In this document: positions 16,306 through 25,860 of the stretch, in pieces | How the letters are laid out: every line of letters starts with the position of its first letter | Position numbering within the stretch: the first letter of the stretch is position 1 | Assembly (NCBI GenBank): GCA_001730095.1 | Contig: MDLF01000044.1 | Span: 23,003 to 87,002 of the forward strand | Length of the DNA stretch: 64,000 bases | Direction: 5' to 3' | DNA from: Rhodobacteraceae bacterium (ex Bugula neritina AB1) | Lineage (GTDB): Bacteria > Pseudomonadota > Alphaproteobacteria > Rhodobacterales > Rhodobacteraceae | The notes under the pieces: generated by a model | Database searches by the model: none | What the model was told of the DNA's origin: nothing | Seen by the model: only the letters and a program-made list of their open reading frames with translations | Translations under genes and position numbers: made by a program

Positions 16306-17517
16306 TCAGAACTCCGGGTGGCCGTCCAGTTCGACCACCTGCCAGGGCAGGCCGTCGGTGTTCAGCATGTCCATGAAGGCGTCCGGGTCCAGCTGTTCGG
16401 TGTTCCACACGCCCGGCGCGCGCCAGGTGCCGTTCATCACCATCGCAGCGCCGATCATCGCTGGCACGCCGGTGGTATAGGCCACCGCCTGGCTGCCGAC
16501 CTCGGCATAGCATTCCTCGTGGTCGCAGATGTTGTAGATGTAATAAGTCTTCTCGGCGCCGCCGTCCTTGGCCGGGCCGGTGATGATGTCGCCGATGCAG
16601 GTCTTGCCCTTGGTCAGCTCACCCAGTTCGGAAGGGTCCGGCAGAACGGTTTTCAGGAACTGCAGCGGGATGATTTCCTGACCGTTGTGCATCACTGGTT
16701 CGATGCCGGTCATGCCGACGTTCTGCAGCACCGTGACGTGGTTGATGTAGGCATCGCCGAAGGTCATCCAGAAGCGGGCGCGCTCGATCTCGGGGAAGTG
16801 GGTCGACATCGACTCCAGTTCCTCGTGATACATCAGGTACATGTTCTTCTTGCCCACGGCGGGGAAGTCGAATTCGTATTTATGCGTCATCGCCGGGCTT
16901 TCAACCCAGGCGCCGCCTTCCCAGTGGCGGGCCGGGGCGGTGACTTCGCGGATGTTGATTTCCGGGTTGAAGTTGGTGGCAAACGGCTTGCCGTTGTCGC
17001 CGCCGTTGCAGTCCAGAACGTCGATCAGGCGGATGCCGTCCAGTTTGTGCTTGCGCACCCAGGTGGCCATGATCGAGGTAACGCCCGGATCGAAACCGGC
17101 GCCCAGGATCGCGGTCAGGCCAGCGGCCTTGAAGCGTTCCTGATAGGCCCACTGCCATTTGTATTCGAACTTGGCTTCGTCCTCGGGTTCATAATTGGCA
17201 GTGTCCAGATAGTGAATGCCGGCCTCAAGGCAGGCGTCCATCAGCACCAGATCCTGATAGGGCAGGGCCAGGTTCACCAGCAGTTCGGCGCCGGTTTCCT
17301 TGATCAGCGCCACGGTGTCGGCGACATTCATCGCATCCAGCTGGGCGGTGCGGATGGTGACGCCGGTGCGTGCCTTGACGTTGGCGGCGATCTCTTCGCA
17401 TTTTGAGACCGTACGGCTGGCCAGGGTGATCTCCTTGAAGATCTCCGGGTGCATGGCCATCTTGGTGACCGATACCGATCCGACGCCGCCGGCGCCAACA
17501 ACCAGAACCTTTTCCAT
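16306..17517 (-). CDS. Carboxy(nor)spermidine dehydrogenase (saccharopine dehydrogenase family)
   Basis: The 403-residue protein has an N-terminal Rossmann fold (VLVVGAGGVGSVSVTKMA). It belongs to the saccharopine dehydrogenase-like family that includes carboxynorspermidine synthase. It should reductively condense putrescine or diaminopropane with aspartate semialdehyde using NADPH. It sits between arginine decarboxylase and the matching decarboxylase, which supports a polyamine role over lysine metabolism. A 144-bp gap separates it from the decarboxylase gene. Confidence 0.9.
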   Translation of the reverse strand: MEKVLVVGAGGVGSVSVTKMAMHPEIFKEITLASRTVSKCEEIAANVKARTGVTIRTAQLDAMNVADTVALIKETGAELLVNLALPYQDLVLMDACLEAGIHYLDTANYEPEDEAKFEYKWQWAYQERFKAAGLTAILGAGFDPGVTSIMATWVRKHKLDGIRLIDVLDCNGGDNGKPFATNFNPEINIREVTAPARHWEGGAWVESPAMTHKYEFDFPAVGKKNMYLMYHEELESMSTHFPEIERARFWMTFGDAYINHVTVLQNVGMTGIEPVMHNGQEIIPLQFLKTVLPDPSELGELTKGKTCIGDIITGPAKDGGAEKTYYIYNICDHEECYAEVGSQAVAYTTGVPAMIGAAMVMNGTWRAPGVWNTEQLDPDAFMDMLNTDGLPWQVVELDGHPEF

Positions 17518-17592
17518 GTGTTTTTTCCTTTGCAGTGGGGCCGTGGCCCCGGTGTTCCGATATGCCCCTGGGTGGTCAGCCGGGGGGCGGTT

Positions 17593-19479
17593 TCAGTCGA
17601 AATAGGTGCTGCCGGCCAGGCTGTCCTTGTAGGCGGCAATCATCTGGCGGCGCTCTGCGGCGTTGACCCGGCCGGATTTCACTGCCCGTTCCACCCGCTT
17701 GCGGAAGGTGTCCAGACACTGGCGCGGGTCGTATTCCACATAAGACAGAACCTCGGCGATGGTGTCGGCCTCGGTCTCGTGTTCGATGTCAAAGCCGCCC
17801 GCGCCGTCCAGCGAGATGGTGACCACATTGGCGTCGCCAAAGAGGTTGTGCAAGTCGCCCAGCGTCTCCTGGTAGGCGCCGACGAAGAACACGCCGATCA
17901 GATAGTGCTCATCCTCGCGCAGGTCATGCACTGGCAGCGCGCCAGAGGTGCCGTCGGCCAAAATGAAGTGATCCAGCTTGCCGTCGCTGTCGCAGGTGAT
18001 GTCGGTGATGATCGCGTTGCGCTGGGGGGCTTCGTTCAGGCGCTGCAGCGGCATCATCGGGTGCAGCTGGTCGATGGCCCAGACATCCGGCAGCGACTGG
18101 AACAGCGAGAAATTGCCCTGATAGTGGTCGGTGAAGGCGCCAAGCGCGCCGGCGGCTTCGGCCAGGCTTTCATCGCTGCGGGCGGCGGATTTGAACAGGC
18201 CCGCCAGATACAGAAACGCCTGTTCGGCGCGCGCCAGCTGTGCCAGCCCGATCTGGCCGCGGCGGAACAGTGCCCGCAGCTCATCCCGGTAGTAGATCGC
18301 GTCGTTCAGCGCCTCCTGAAAACGAGGCCCGCTGACGTAGGCCTCCACCGCCATCAGATCCGAGACCAGATGATGGTCGCCGGGCTGCACCTGCGGTTTT
18401 TGCGGCGCATCATAGAGCGTGGCGCCCAGCACTTCGAAAATGAAGATCGACGAATGCGCCACCACAAAGCGGCCGCTTTCGGTGACGATGGTGGGGTGAT
18501 CGATGCCCGCCTCATCCAGCGCATAGCGGATGGTTTCAACGATGTTGGTGCAGTATTCGTCGACGGTGTAGTTGACGGAGTTTTCATCCGGGCGACGCGC
18601 CCCGGTATAGTCCACACCCAGGCCGCCGCCAAGATCCATATGGGTCAGCGGTGCGCCCATGCGGGTCAGTTCCACAAAGAAGCGGCAGGCCTCATCCGCG
18701 GCGCGGCGGATGTCAAAGATATTGGGCACCTGGCTGCCCAGATGGCTGTGCTGCAGCACCAGACAATCCAGGAAACCGCTGTCGCGCAGCCGGTCCATCA
18801 GCGTCACCAGATCATGCGCGCCAAGCCCGAATGTGGAGCGGTCGCCAGAGCTTTCCTGCCATTTGCCGGTGACGCGCTCAGTCAGTTTGACCCGCACCCC
18901 CAGGAGCGGGCGAATATCCAGATCTTCCGCCACCCGACGGATGATGTCGAATTCGTCCAGCGTTTCGATCACGATGACGGTGTTATGGCCCAGCTTGCGC
19001 GACAGGATCGCCAGCCGGATAAACGCCTCATCCTTGGAACCGTTGCAGATCAAGAGCGCATCTTCGGGCAAGGGCTGCGACAGGGCGATCATCAGTTCCG
19101 GCTTGGAGCCTGCCTCCAGCCCGTAATTGAATTTTTGGCCTGCGCGCATCAGATGGCTGATCACCTCAGCCTGCTGGTTCACCTTGATCGGAAAGACGCC
19201 GCGGTACCGGCCCTGGTAGCCTGCCGCCGCAATCGCGCCGTTGAAGGCGTCGTGCAGCTGGGTCAGGGACTGCTCCAGGAACTGCTGTACCCGCAGCACC
19301 ACCGGCGCAGAGATGCCGCGTGCCTCGATCGCTGCGATCACTTGGGGCAGCGGGGTTGGCTTGGCGTCCGGGTCCTGTGGCAGCCGCAGCGCCACGGCGC
19401 CGTCCGGGGTCACTTCCAGCATGCCACCGCCCCAGGCGTTCAGGCCATAGAGGCCTTCGAAGGTTCCGCCGGTGGTCAT
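17593..19479 (-). CDS. speA: Biosynthetic arginine decarboxylase
   Basis: The 628-residue PLP enzyme of the SpeA family has the PLP-lysine segment GVFPIKVNQQAEVI near residue 100 and the GGGLGVDYTG phosphate-binding loop near residue 305. The C-terminal region is typical (CDSDGKLDHF; GVFFVGAYQETLGD). It converts arginine to agmatine, the first step of the operon's polyamine route. Its length matches the family (about 630-660). It is the first gene of the operon, so the promoter should lie upstream of 19479. Confidence 0.95.
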   Translation of the reverse strand: MTTGGTFEGLYGLNAWGGGMLEVTPDGAVALRLPQDPDAKPTPLPQVIAAIEARGISAPVVLRVQQFLEQSLTQLHDAFNGAIAAAGYQGRYRGVFPIKVNQQAEVISHLMRAGQKFNYGLEAGSKPELMIALSQPLPEDALLICNGSKDEAFIRLAILSRKLGHNTVIVIETLDEFDIIRRVAEDLDIRPLLGVRVKLTERVTGKWQESSGDRSTFGLGAHDLVTLMDRLRDSGFLDCLVLQHSHLGSQVPNIFDIRRAADEACRFFVELTRMGAPLTHMDLGGGLGVDYTGARRPDENSVNYTVDEYCTNIVETIRYALDEAGIDHPTIVTESGRFVVAHSSIFIFEVLGATLYDAPQKPQVQPGDHHLVSDLMAVEAYVSGPRFQEALNDAIYYRDELRALFRRGQIGLAQLARAEQAFLYLAGLFKSAARSDESLAEAAGALGAFTDHYQGNFSLFQSLPDVWAIDQLHPMMPLQRLNEAPQRNAIITDITCDSDGKLDHFILADGTSGALPVHDLREDEHYLIGVFFVGAYQETLGDLHNLFGDANVVTISLDGAGGFDIEHETEADTIAEVLSYVEYDPRQCLDTFRKRVERAVKSGRVNAAERRQMIAAYKDSLAGSTYFD

Positions 19480-20183
19480 CGGCTGGGTCCCTGTGCAGGG
19501 CGTTTCGGAAAATCGGAGAAGGGGAGCCGGTGCAGCATCACGGGGCCTTTCTGTCCAGAATTCGAGGGGCTGAGAGGTGCAAAGCTGAAGGTTCGGGGTG
19601 AAGCCTTTTCAGGTGCGGGACCGTGTGGTGGCGGTCTCCTTACAATCCGTGCTCAGCTGCATCAAGAGGGTTTCTGCAAGCCGGGCAGTGATTTGCACGC
19701 CTTCGCCTGACGGCGGCTGCAGGTGGCTGCGGCGGCAATGTAACGGCGGATCCGGACCTGTGCGGCATGTGCCAGCGCGCCCCCTTATTCTGAGCAAGCC
19801 TTCCCAGCCAGTCAAATTCCAACGCTTCAGAGGTCAGGAAAGGGCACATTGCATGGTTTTGCAACTGGCCGTGCCATTTTTTTCGCCCTGGCGGATGGTG
19901 CGGCAGGGCGGCGCGTGGCAGTTGAGACAGGGCAGGGCTTGTCGAGCGGCCTGAAAACCCTGAAAGAATTCCGTGCAGGCCTCAGGCGAGCTGCGATCCC
20001 CAATGGGGGGTGAGGGCAGGGGCGCTGGCCCCGTTCTGCCGTCACAGTTTCGCGGCAGACCTTTGCGGATGTTTTTCAGCCGGGGCAGGTCGCGGTCGAA
20101 CCAGACCAGCCCCCGCCCCCGCCGCTGCCGCGATTTGTTTTGGCTGGACCAATGCGTGGTGCGATAGCGGCGGACAGCCTTTA
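19480..20183. other. Intergenic region without a recognised gene
   Basis: About 700 bp upstream of speA. Open frames on both strands are short and give no recognisable protein. It should contain the polyamine operon promoter. No riboswitch or tRNA-like fold was recognised. Confidence 0.5.
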
Positions 20184-20228
20184 TGCAACAACGCCCTGGT
20201 ACCCGTCACGATGTGCAACAGAGTGCCT
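20184..20228. mobile_element. IS-end relics at the edge of the polysaccharide region
   Basis: TGCAACAACGCCCT (20184-20197) is identical to the outer end of the IS5 element at 1325-1338. The stretch 20211-20228 matches 83-100 at 16 of 18 bases. Both lie directly after the CmcI-like gene, so the polysaccharide region appears to begin at an old IS scar. Confidence 0.4.
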
Positions 20229-20229
20229 G

Positions 20230-21000
20230 TCAGTCAACGCGCCGCAGGAAACCGTTCTGGGCTACGGTGATCAGCAGGCGTTCATGGATCTGGCTGTCGA
20301 TCTCGAAGCTGCTGTTCTCCTGCAGATAGGCCTGGATGGCGGTATAGGGGTTGTTCCCCTTGCCCCAGGGGCGGTCGCTATAGGTGCCTTCCTCCATATC
20401 TTCGATCAGCGTGTCGAACACCACGCAGTAGCTGCCGGAGGAAGCAAGCGGAGCATAGGCGCGCAATTCTTCCAGCACATGATTGTGGGTATGGTTGCTG
20501 TCCAGGCAGACCAGCACCTTTTTGTAGCCTGCGGCAAATTCTCGGACCTGGCTGATGATCGACGCATCTATCGAGGAGCCCTGGATCATTTCGATCCGGG
20601 AGCGCATCGGGTGGGCGTCGATGGCAGCGCGATTGTGGTCGCGGATATCGATGTCGATGCCCAGCACCTTGCGCTTGGAGATGGCCGGGTCAAAGCTTTC
20701 TCCTGCTTCAATGGCGTCCACCATGTCGAGCATTGCCAGAACCGAGGCCGAAAACACCAGCGAGCCGCCATGGGCAATGCCGGTTTCGATGATCAGATCC
20801 GGCCGCAGATCGTAAATCAGCTCTTGCATCGCAACGATATCTTGCGGGTACTGGATGATCGGGCGGTCCATCCAGTGGAAATTATAGGAGTATTGCGCCT
20901 TGGCGGAGCTGCGCAGGAAATCCATGGAGGCTTTTTGCAGGGCAGCGTTGGCGCTCATATTCTGGGTGCGGCCCGCGATTTCGGTTTTGAAGTGGGTCAT
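20230..21000 (-). CDS. CmcI-like SAM-dependent methyltransferase (cephalosporin hydroxylase family)
   Basis: The roughly 256-residue protein belongs to the CmcI family, which in glycan clusters usually acts as a sugar O-methyltransferase. Features are the SAM-binding IIETGIAHGGSLVFSASVL segment near residue 80, an acidic LGIDIDIRDHNR strand, and VLVCLDSNHTHNHVLEEL, which carries the metal and His ligands. It is the last gene of the CDP-sugar operon. I infer O-methylation of the branched sugar. The ATG at 21000 is preferred over a TTG eight codons upstream. Confidence 0.82.
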   Translation of the reverse strand: MTHFKTEIAGRTQNMSANAALQKASMDFLRSSAKAQYSYNFHWMDRPIIQYPQDIVAMQELIYDLRPDLIIETGIAHGGSLVFSASVLAMLDMVDAIEAGESFDPAISKRKVLGIDIDIRDHNRAAIDAHPMRSRIEMIQGSSIDASIISQVREFAAGYKKVLVCLDSNHTHNHVLEELRAYAPLASSGSYCVVFDTLIEDMEEGTYSDRPWGKGNNPYTAIQAYLQENSSFEIDSQIHERLLITVAQNGFLRRVD

Positions 21001-21020
21001 GATATCAGTCTCTCGGTCGG

Positions 21021-21908
21021 TCAAGGTGTTTGGGTCGGGAAAGATGAGCTGTGCTGCGCCGCGGCGGTGCGACGGCCAATCACGCAGGGAGGGTCGTCGG
21101 GATTGGTAGGGCGGGCGCCAAAGACCAGAAGATCGCGGCGCCCGTATTGGTCGGCAATGCTTTCAGCGAGGCTGCGCACCGAGGTGCCGCTGCCGCTGCA
21201 GATATTGCTGACACCGCTGCGCCCGGAGAGGGCGTCCTGCACCAGCAGGGCCGCAGCGGCATCCACATCCATGAAGTCACGGATCTGGGTGCCGCAGCTC
21301 AGCTCCAGCGGGTGGCCTGCGGCCAGGTTTGCATGCAGTGATGCCACCAGCCGCCGGGGGTCTTCGCCTGCCCCATGCAGATAGAACAGCCGGGCCCACA
21401 GAAAGGAGACCCCGGCCGCCGGTAGCACGGCCTGCAGCGCGGTGGCGCAGGCGGCCTTGGCAGCGGCATAAGGGGACTTTGGGTCCAGCCGGGTGTCCGG
21501 CGCCGCCAGCCCGCCGCTGAGGTCGTATTCCAGGCAGGTGCCCAAACCGACCAGCCGCGGCACCCCGGCCTGCTGAAGACCTTCGGCCAGGGCCATGGTG
21601 CCTGCCACGCAGTGCAGATTGCGAAGCGACGTCTGGTATTTTCCCGGCTCTGCGTACCAGGCCATATGCAGCACCATGTCATACCCCCGGGCGGTGTCAG
21701 CCCACCATTCGGCTGGCTGTGCAAACAGATCCTGCACTTCGATAATGTGGTCCGGGACGGCCTGCGGATCAGGGTTTTCCGGAGTGCATATGCGCTCTGC
21801 CGATCCTTGCCGGATGACATGGCACAGCTCATGGCCGCCCTGGCGCAACTGGCGGGTGACAGCCCGGCCGACAAATCCGGTGGAGCCGGTGAGAAGAATG
21901 CGTGTCAT
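21021..21908 (-). CDS. NAD(P)-dependent sugar epimerase/reductase
   Basis: The roughly 295-residue extended short-chain dehydrogenase has the nucleotide loop LLTGSTGFVGRAV at its N-terminus and a YxxxK catalytic pair in SPYAAAKAA. It probably reduces the 4-keto group of the CDP-sugar, as CDP-abequose or paratose synthases and NovS do. Three ATGs (21920, 21914, 21908) are close together; the last sits next to the conserved TRILLTG. The reading frame upstream of these overlaps the glycosyltransferase gene and is spurious. Confidence 0.83.
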   Translation of the reverse strand: MTRILLTGSTGFVGRAVTRQLRQGGHELCHVIRQGSAERICTPENPDPQAVPDHIIEVQDLFAQPAEWWADTARGYDMVLHMAWYAEPGKYQTSLRNLHCVAGTMALAEGLQQAGVPRLVGLGTCLEYDLSGGLAAPDTRLDPKSPYAAAKAACATALQAVLPAAGVSFLWARLFYLHGAGEDPRRLVASLHANLAAGHPLELSCGTQIRDFMDVDAAAALLVQDALSGRSGVSNICSGSGTSVRSLAESIADQYGRRDLLVFGARPTNPDDPPCVIGRRTAAAQHSSSFPTQTP

Positions 21909-21927
21909 GGCCATCCGCATCCCCGGG

Positions 21928-23142
21928 TCATGCAAATTTCTGTTGGAGCTGGGTGTCAGTGACATGGGCCAGCGCGCTGGTCCGGGCGGCTTCCAGCAGC
22001 GTCTCGTCCTGGCAGCTGAAGTCCAGCACCACATCCCGCGCCCCGATACCATCGGCCTGTTGCGCCCGGCGCACTGGCAGGTTGGTGATACCGGCCAGTT
22101 GCTGCAAAGTCTCCTCGGGGCAATTGCCAATGATCGTGACACTTTCTGCCCTCAGGGTTGCCGGCAGTTTGACACAGGCAAAATACAAGGCCGCGGTGCT
22201 GCGGATCTGCTCCATCGGAGCAGGTAGCTGGCTGCCAAGGCCCAATCCCCGCAGCCGTGCAGCCAGGGTGTAACTCTCCAGCGGATCACCGCCCAGTTGC
22301 AGCCGCAGCTTGAGAGCGGTGTACATGCGTTCAATTGGGTGGTTACGGATAAACTTCGCCACCATAGCGGGTTTGGTCAGGCCGCCATGAGCCAGCGCCA
22401 GCCCATGCAGCACTTCCAGCCCGCCGCGGTAAGTGTCCCAGGCTGTCATCACTTCGCTAAAACCCAGTTGCGCCCGGTTGTCGCCTACGAAGTGGCGACT
22501 GATGGAGCAGTAAAACGGTTCCTGCGCATAAATCAGATCCCCGGCACCGAGGTATTCGGCAGGGGTGGTGAAGGCCCAGAAGGCAATATCATTGGCAATT
22601 GGGTTCAGCGCCTGGAAGACCTCCCGGCGCAGGATGCAGATCTCTGAGTAGATGCTGTGTTCGGCAATATGCTCCAGCAGCTGACCATAGTTGCCCTGGG
22701 CAATGGAGACATCTCTGGGCTGGCGGTAGAACTGTCCGGTCACCTGGCCGGTGACCAGATCCTTGATCTGCCAGGGGGCGTAAAGCGCGCTGGCCGCCGG
22801 ATTGGCATCCAGCATGGAAATAGCGTTCTGCAAGGCCTCGACGCGCAACCGGTCATCGTCGGCCAGATAGACCAAATAGGTGCCCTTGGCGGCACGCAGC
22901 GCCGCATGCATGTTGGGCACTGCCCCAATGTTTTCGCTTTGCTTCAGGATCGTCAAAGGCAGCAGCGCCTGCGACGTTTCCAACAGCGCCAGCGTATTGT
23001 CATCAGAGGCATTGTCGGAGACTATGATTTCGGTCTCGAACGGCAGCTGGGCCACCACCTCCTGCAGATGCACAAGCACAGTTTCCAGATACCTAGCCCG
23101 GTTATAGGTCGGAATGCAGATGCTGAGTTTCAGGTCTGACAT
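21928..23142 (-). CDS. Family 2 glycosyltransferase
   Basis: The 404-residue protein has a GT-A fold with LSICIPTYNRARYLETVL at residues 5-22, a VSDNASDD nucleotide-binding segment and the DxD-type YLADDDRLR. The C-terminal 120 residues are an extra domain with no assignment. It sits inside the CDP-sugar operon, so it probably transfers the modified sugar, or adds the residue next to it, to the lipid-linked repeat unit. Confidence 0.88.
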   Translation of the reverse strand: MSDLKLSICIPTYNRARYLETVLVHLQEVVAQLPFETEIIVSDNASDDNTLALLETSQALLPLTILKQSENIGAVPNMHAALRAAKGTYLVYLADDDRLRVEALQNAISMLDANPAASALYAPWQIKDLVTGQVTGQFYRQPRDVSIAQGNYGQLLEHIAEHSIYSEICILRREVFQALNPIANDIAFWAFTTPAEYLGAGDLIYAQEPFYCSISRHFVGDNRAQLGFSEVMTAWDTYRGGLEVLHGLALAHGGLTKPAMVAKFIRNHPIERMYTALKLRLQLGGDPLESYTLAARLRGLGLGSQLPAPMEQIRSTAALYFACVKLPATLRAESVTIIGNCPEETLQQLAGITNLPVRRAQQADGIGARDVVLDFSCQDETLLEAARTSALAHVTDTQLQQKFA

Positions 23143-23201
23143 AAAGGATGGATCCTATCTAAGTGAACAATGTACAAGTACAGGTTTATTGCTGCCGTAA
23201 T

Positions 23202-24479
23202 TCAGGCCGCTTGCGTTGCGGCGGACGGTTCCAGCTGAGTGGGTTCCGGCATAACCGTCCAGAAGCGGGTTCCGTGGTCCCTGGCCAGCCAGGCAAGATC
23301 TGCGGCGATCTCTTCCTTGATGTTCCAGGGCAGGATCAACAGATGCTGCGGCGGGTTTTCTCGCAGCGTTTCCACCGGGCGCACCTGGATATGGCTGCCG
23401 GGCAGGAAACGACCCTGTTTGAACGGCGCGGCATCGCAGACATAGGGCAACAGTCGCGCACTGACACGAGCATAGTTCAACAGCGTGGTGCCTTTGGCTG
23501 CGGCACCATAGGCCGCCACGGTTTCTCCGCGCGATTTGCAGCCTGTCAAAAAGTCTAGCAGGCTGTCTGCGGCGTGATCAGCCTGGGCCTGCAGGGTGCG
23601 GTAAAACTCCGGTGTTCCCAGCCCGACCGCTTCCTCCTGCGCCAGAATTGCATCGACCGCAGCCTGCCGCGCATGCGCAGCACCTTCCCGGCAGCCCCAG
23701 ACACGCAGGCTACCGCCATGGGTGGGCAAGGTTTCCACATCAAAGATCCTGAGACCTGCTGTGGCAAAGATCCGGTTGACCGCAGTCAGTGACAAATAGG
23801 AAAAATGTTCATGGTAGACAGTGTCGAACTGACCATGGGCAACCAGCTCCTGGAGATGCGGGAACTCCAGTGAGATGACGCCTTCGGGGGCCAGCAGCTG
23901 ATACAGGCCGCGGGTAAAATCATTGATGTCGGGCACATGGGCATAGACATTGTTGCCGGCGATGAGATCGGCACCGCCGTCGTGACCCTGACCCTGCGCC
24001 GCCCGTTCCTGGCGCAGCGCCCGGGCGGTGGCCTCGGAGAAGAACTCCAGGCGGCTGTCGACGCCTTTGGCGCGGGCGGCTTCAGCGGTGCTGGCAGTCG
24101 GCTCAAAGCCCAGACAGGGGATGCCCGCAGCGACAAAATTCTTCAGCAGGTAGCCGTCGTTTGAGGCCACCTCGACCACAAAACTGTCTGCATCCAGATG
24201 AAAGCGCGCAATCGCGCTTTCTGCATAGCGCGCGGCATGGACGCACCAGCTGCGGGAGGTGGAAGAGAAATAGACGTAGTTGGCATCAAACAGGTCATCG
24301 GCACTGCAGAAATCCTCGGTCTGTACCAGGGTGCAGACGGGACAGAATAACAGTCGCAGTGGAAAATGAACCTCTGGCTGCAGGCGCTGGTGCGCCTCCA
24401 GGTAGGCGTTGGAGGGCGGCGCATGAGCCAGGTCCAGAATGTTATGCGTCAGCGATGTGGAGCAATGGCGACACTGCAT
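23202..24479 (-). CDS. Sugar C-methyltransferase (NovU/TylC3-like)
   Basis: The 425-residue protein has the three-part layout of sugar C-methyltransferases. An N-terminal zinc-binding domain has CRHC (residues 3-6) and a CPVC pair near residue 47. The central SAM-binding domain contains VVEVASNDGYLLKNF, and a C-terminal domain follows. NovU and TylC3 add a methyl carbon to 4-keto-6-deoxy sugars, so the product here should be a branched 6-deoxyhexose. The regiochemistry (C3 or C5) cannot be read from sequence. Its start overlaps the epimerase stop by one base. Confidence 0.87.
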   Translation of the reverse strand: MQCRHCSTSLTHNILDLAHAPPSNAYLEAHQRLQPEVHFPLRLLFCPVCTLVQTEDFCSADDLFDANYVYFSSTSRSWCVHAARYAESAIARFHLDADSFVVEVASNDGYLLKNFVAAGIPCLGFEPTASTAEAARAKGVDSRLEFFSEATARALRQERAAQGQGHDGGADLIAGNNVYAHVPDINDFTRGLYQLLAPEGVISLEFPHLQELVAHGQFDTVYHEHFSYLSLTAVNRIFATAGLRIFDVETLPTHGGSLRVWGCREGAAHARQAAVDAILAQEEAVGLGTPEFYRTLQAQADHAADSLLDFLTGCKSRGETVAAYGAAAKGTTLLNYARVSARLLPYVCDAAPFKQGRFLPGSHIQVRPVETLRENPPQHLLILPWNIKEEIAADLAWLARDHGTRFWTVMPEPTQLEPSAATQAA

Positions 24480-25090
24480 CAGAATGCCTCCTTTATGTCA
24501 GAAAGAAACGGCAGGGCCGCGTCACGGTCAGAGACTACCGTCACCGGCAATTTCCATTCGATTGCAATCTGCGGGTCCCGGTAGGACAGCCCAGCCTGGT
24601 GGTCCGGGCTGAAGGGCTGGGAATGGCTGTAATGCAGGGTCACGTCTTCGCTGAGGGTTTGGAACCCGTGGGCGATGCCGGCCGGGATATAGAGCGTGTC
24701 AGCCCGGGTGCCGTCCATGACAAGGCCAATCCATTGCAGATAGGTCGGCGAAGCGGGGCGGAGATCCACAAGCACATCCCAGATACGGCCTGTGATACAG
24801 GTCAGCAGTTTGATCTCTGCAAAGGGTGGCGTCTGAAAATGCATGCCGCGGAGGGTGCCCCGGCCTGTGGTCCGCGACAGGTTGCTCTGCACCCAAACGC
24901 TGTTCAGCCCGGCCTGGTTCAGCCGCTCTGCGCAGGACAGGCGGCAGAAGCTGCCGCGCCGGTCTTCATGCAGGTGCGGCCGGTAGCGGAACGCACCGGG
25001 CAGCGGCAGAGCCGTCAGTTCTGTATCGGGCTGGCCAGTGTCAGCCCGGCCGGAGTCGGGGAGGGTGGGGAATGGCATGGAGGCAGCCAT
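24479..25090 (-). CDS. dTDP-4-dehydrorhamnose 3,5-epimerase family protein
   Basis: The roughly 203-residue cupin-fold epimerase of the RmlC family has the catalytic-His segment LRGMHFQTPP, VLVDLRPASPTYLQW with the Asp, and the C-terminal YRDPQIAIEW. The substrate here should be the CDP-4-keto-6-deoxy sugar and not the dTDP form, because the cytidylyltransferase and CDP-glucose dehydratase are neighbours. The start is uncertain: ATGs at 25102, 25090 and 25078 all lie near the rfbF stop. NovW is the functional parallel in the noviose pathway. Confidence 0.85.
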   Translation of the reverse strand: MAASMPFPTLPDSGRADTGQPDTELTALPLPGAFRYRPHLHEDRRGSFCRLSCAERLNQAGLNSVWVQSNLSRTTGRGTLRGMHFQTPPFAEIKLLTCITGRIWDVLVDLRPASPTYLQWIGLVMDGTRADTLYIPAGIAHGFQTLSEDVTLHYSHSQPFSPDHQAGLSYRDPQIAIEWKLPVTVVSDRDAALPFLSDIKEAF

Positions 25091-25092
25091 GG

Positions 25093-25860
25093 TCAAGCCC
25101 ATGTTTTCCAAGGGGCCGCCCCGCTGTTCCATAGGCTTTCGAGATGGTTTTTGTCCCTGAGTGTATCCATTGCGTTCCAGAAGCCGTGGTGCTTGTAGAC
25201 CGATAGCTGACCGTCCAGAGCCAGCTGCTGCAGCGGCTGCTGCTCCCAGATTGTGTCCGGCCCTTCGATATGATCCAGAACCGAGGGTTCGCAGACAAAG
25301 AAACCGCCGCTGACCCAGTTGTTGTCACCGGCCGGTTTTTCCACAAACCCGCTGGCAGCATTGCCCTGCATTTCAATGCTGCCGAAGCGGCCGCTGGGTT
25401 GCACAGCAGTGACCGTTGCCTGGCGGCCTTCGGCAAAATGAAAGCTCAGCAGACTGGTCAGATCCACGTCAGAGACCCCATCGCCGTAGGTCATGCAAAA
25501 GGTTTCGTTTAGATGCGGCCGGGCATAGGCCAGGCGGCCGCCGGTCTGGGTCAGCTCGCCGGTGCTCAGCATGGTGATACGCCAGGGTTCAGCGGAATGG
25601 TTCAGGATGTTGAAATCACCGGTTCCCAGATCCACGCTCACATCGGCGTTGTACAGCAGGTAGTTGGTAAAATATTCTTTGATCATGTGCCCCTTGTAGC
25701 CACACAGGATGATGAAATCCGTCAGCCCATGAGTGCTGTAGGTCTTCATGATGTGCCACAGGATCGGTTTGCCGCCGATTTCCAGCATCGGCTTGGGACG
25801 CAAGTGGGATTCTTCGCTGATCCGTGTGCCCAGACCGCCCGCCAGAATGACAACTTTCAT
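25093..25860 (-). CDS. rfbF: Glucose-1-phosphate cytidylyltransferase
   Basis: The 255-residue nucleotidyltransferase has the N-terminal signature VVILAGGLGTRISEES and RPKPMLEIGGKPILWHIM. It makes CDP-glucose from CTP and glucose-1-phosphate, the entry step of the CDP-sugar branch. Its length matches RfbF/DdhA. It is the first gene of the leftward operon and is divergent from rfbG across about 200 bp, so both promoters should lie in 25861-26068. Confidence 0.95.
   Translation of the reverse strand: MKVVILAGGLGTRISEESHLRPKPMLEIGGKPILWHIMKTYSTHGLTDFIILCGYKGHMIKEYFTNYLLYNADVSVDLGTGDFNILNHSAEPWRITMLSTGELTQTGGRLAYARPHLNETFCMTYGDGVSDVDLTSLLSFHFAEGRQATVTAVQPSGRFGSIEMQGNAASGFVEKPAGDNNWVSGGFFVCEPSVLDHIEGPDTIWEQQPLQQLALDGQLSVYKHHGFWNAMDTLRDKNHLESLWNSGAAPWKTWA

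Noticed and set aside
17449-19710. 753-codon open frame opposite speA
   Set aside because: A shadow frame: the minus strand encodes an unmistakable full-length arginine decarboxylase.
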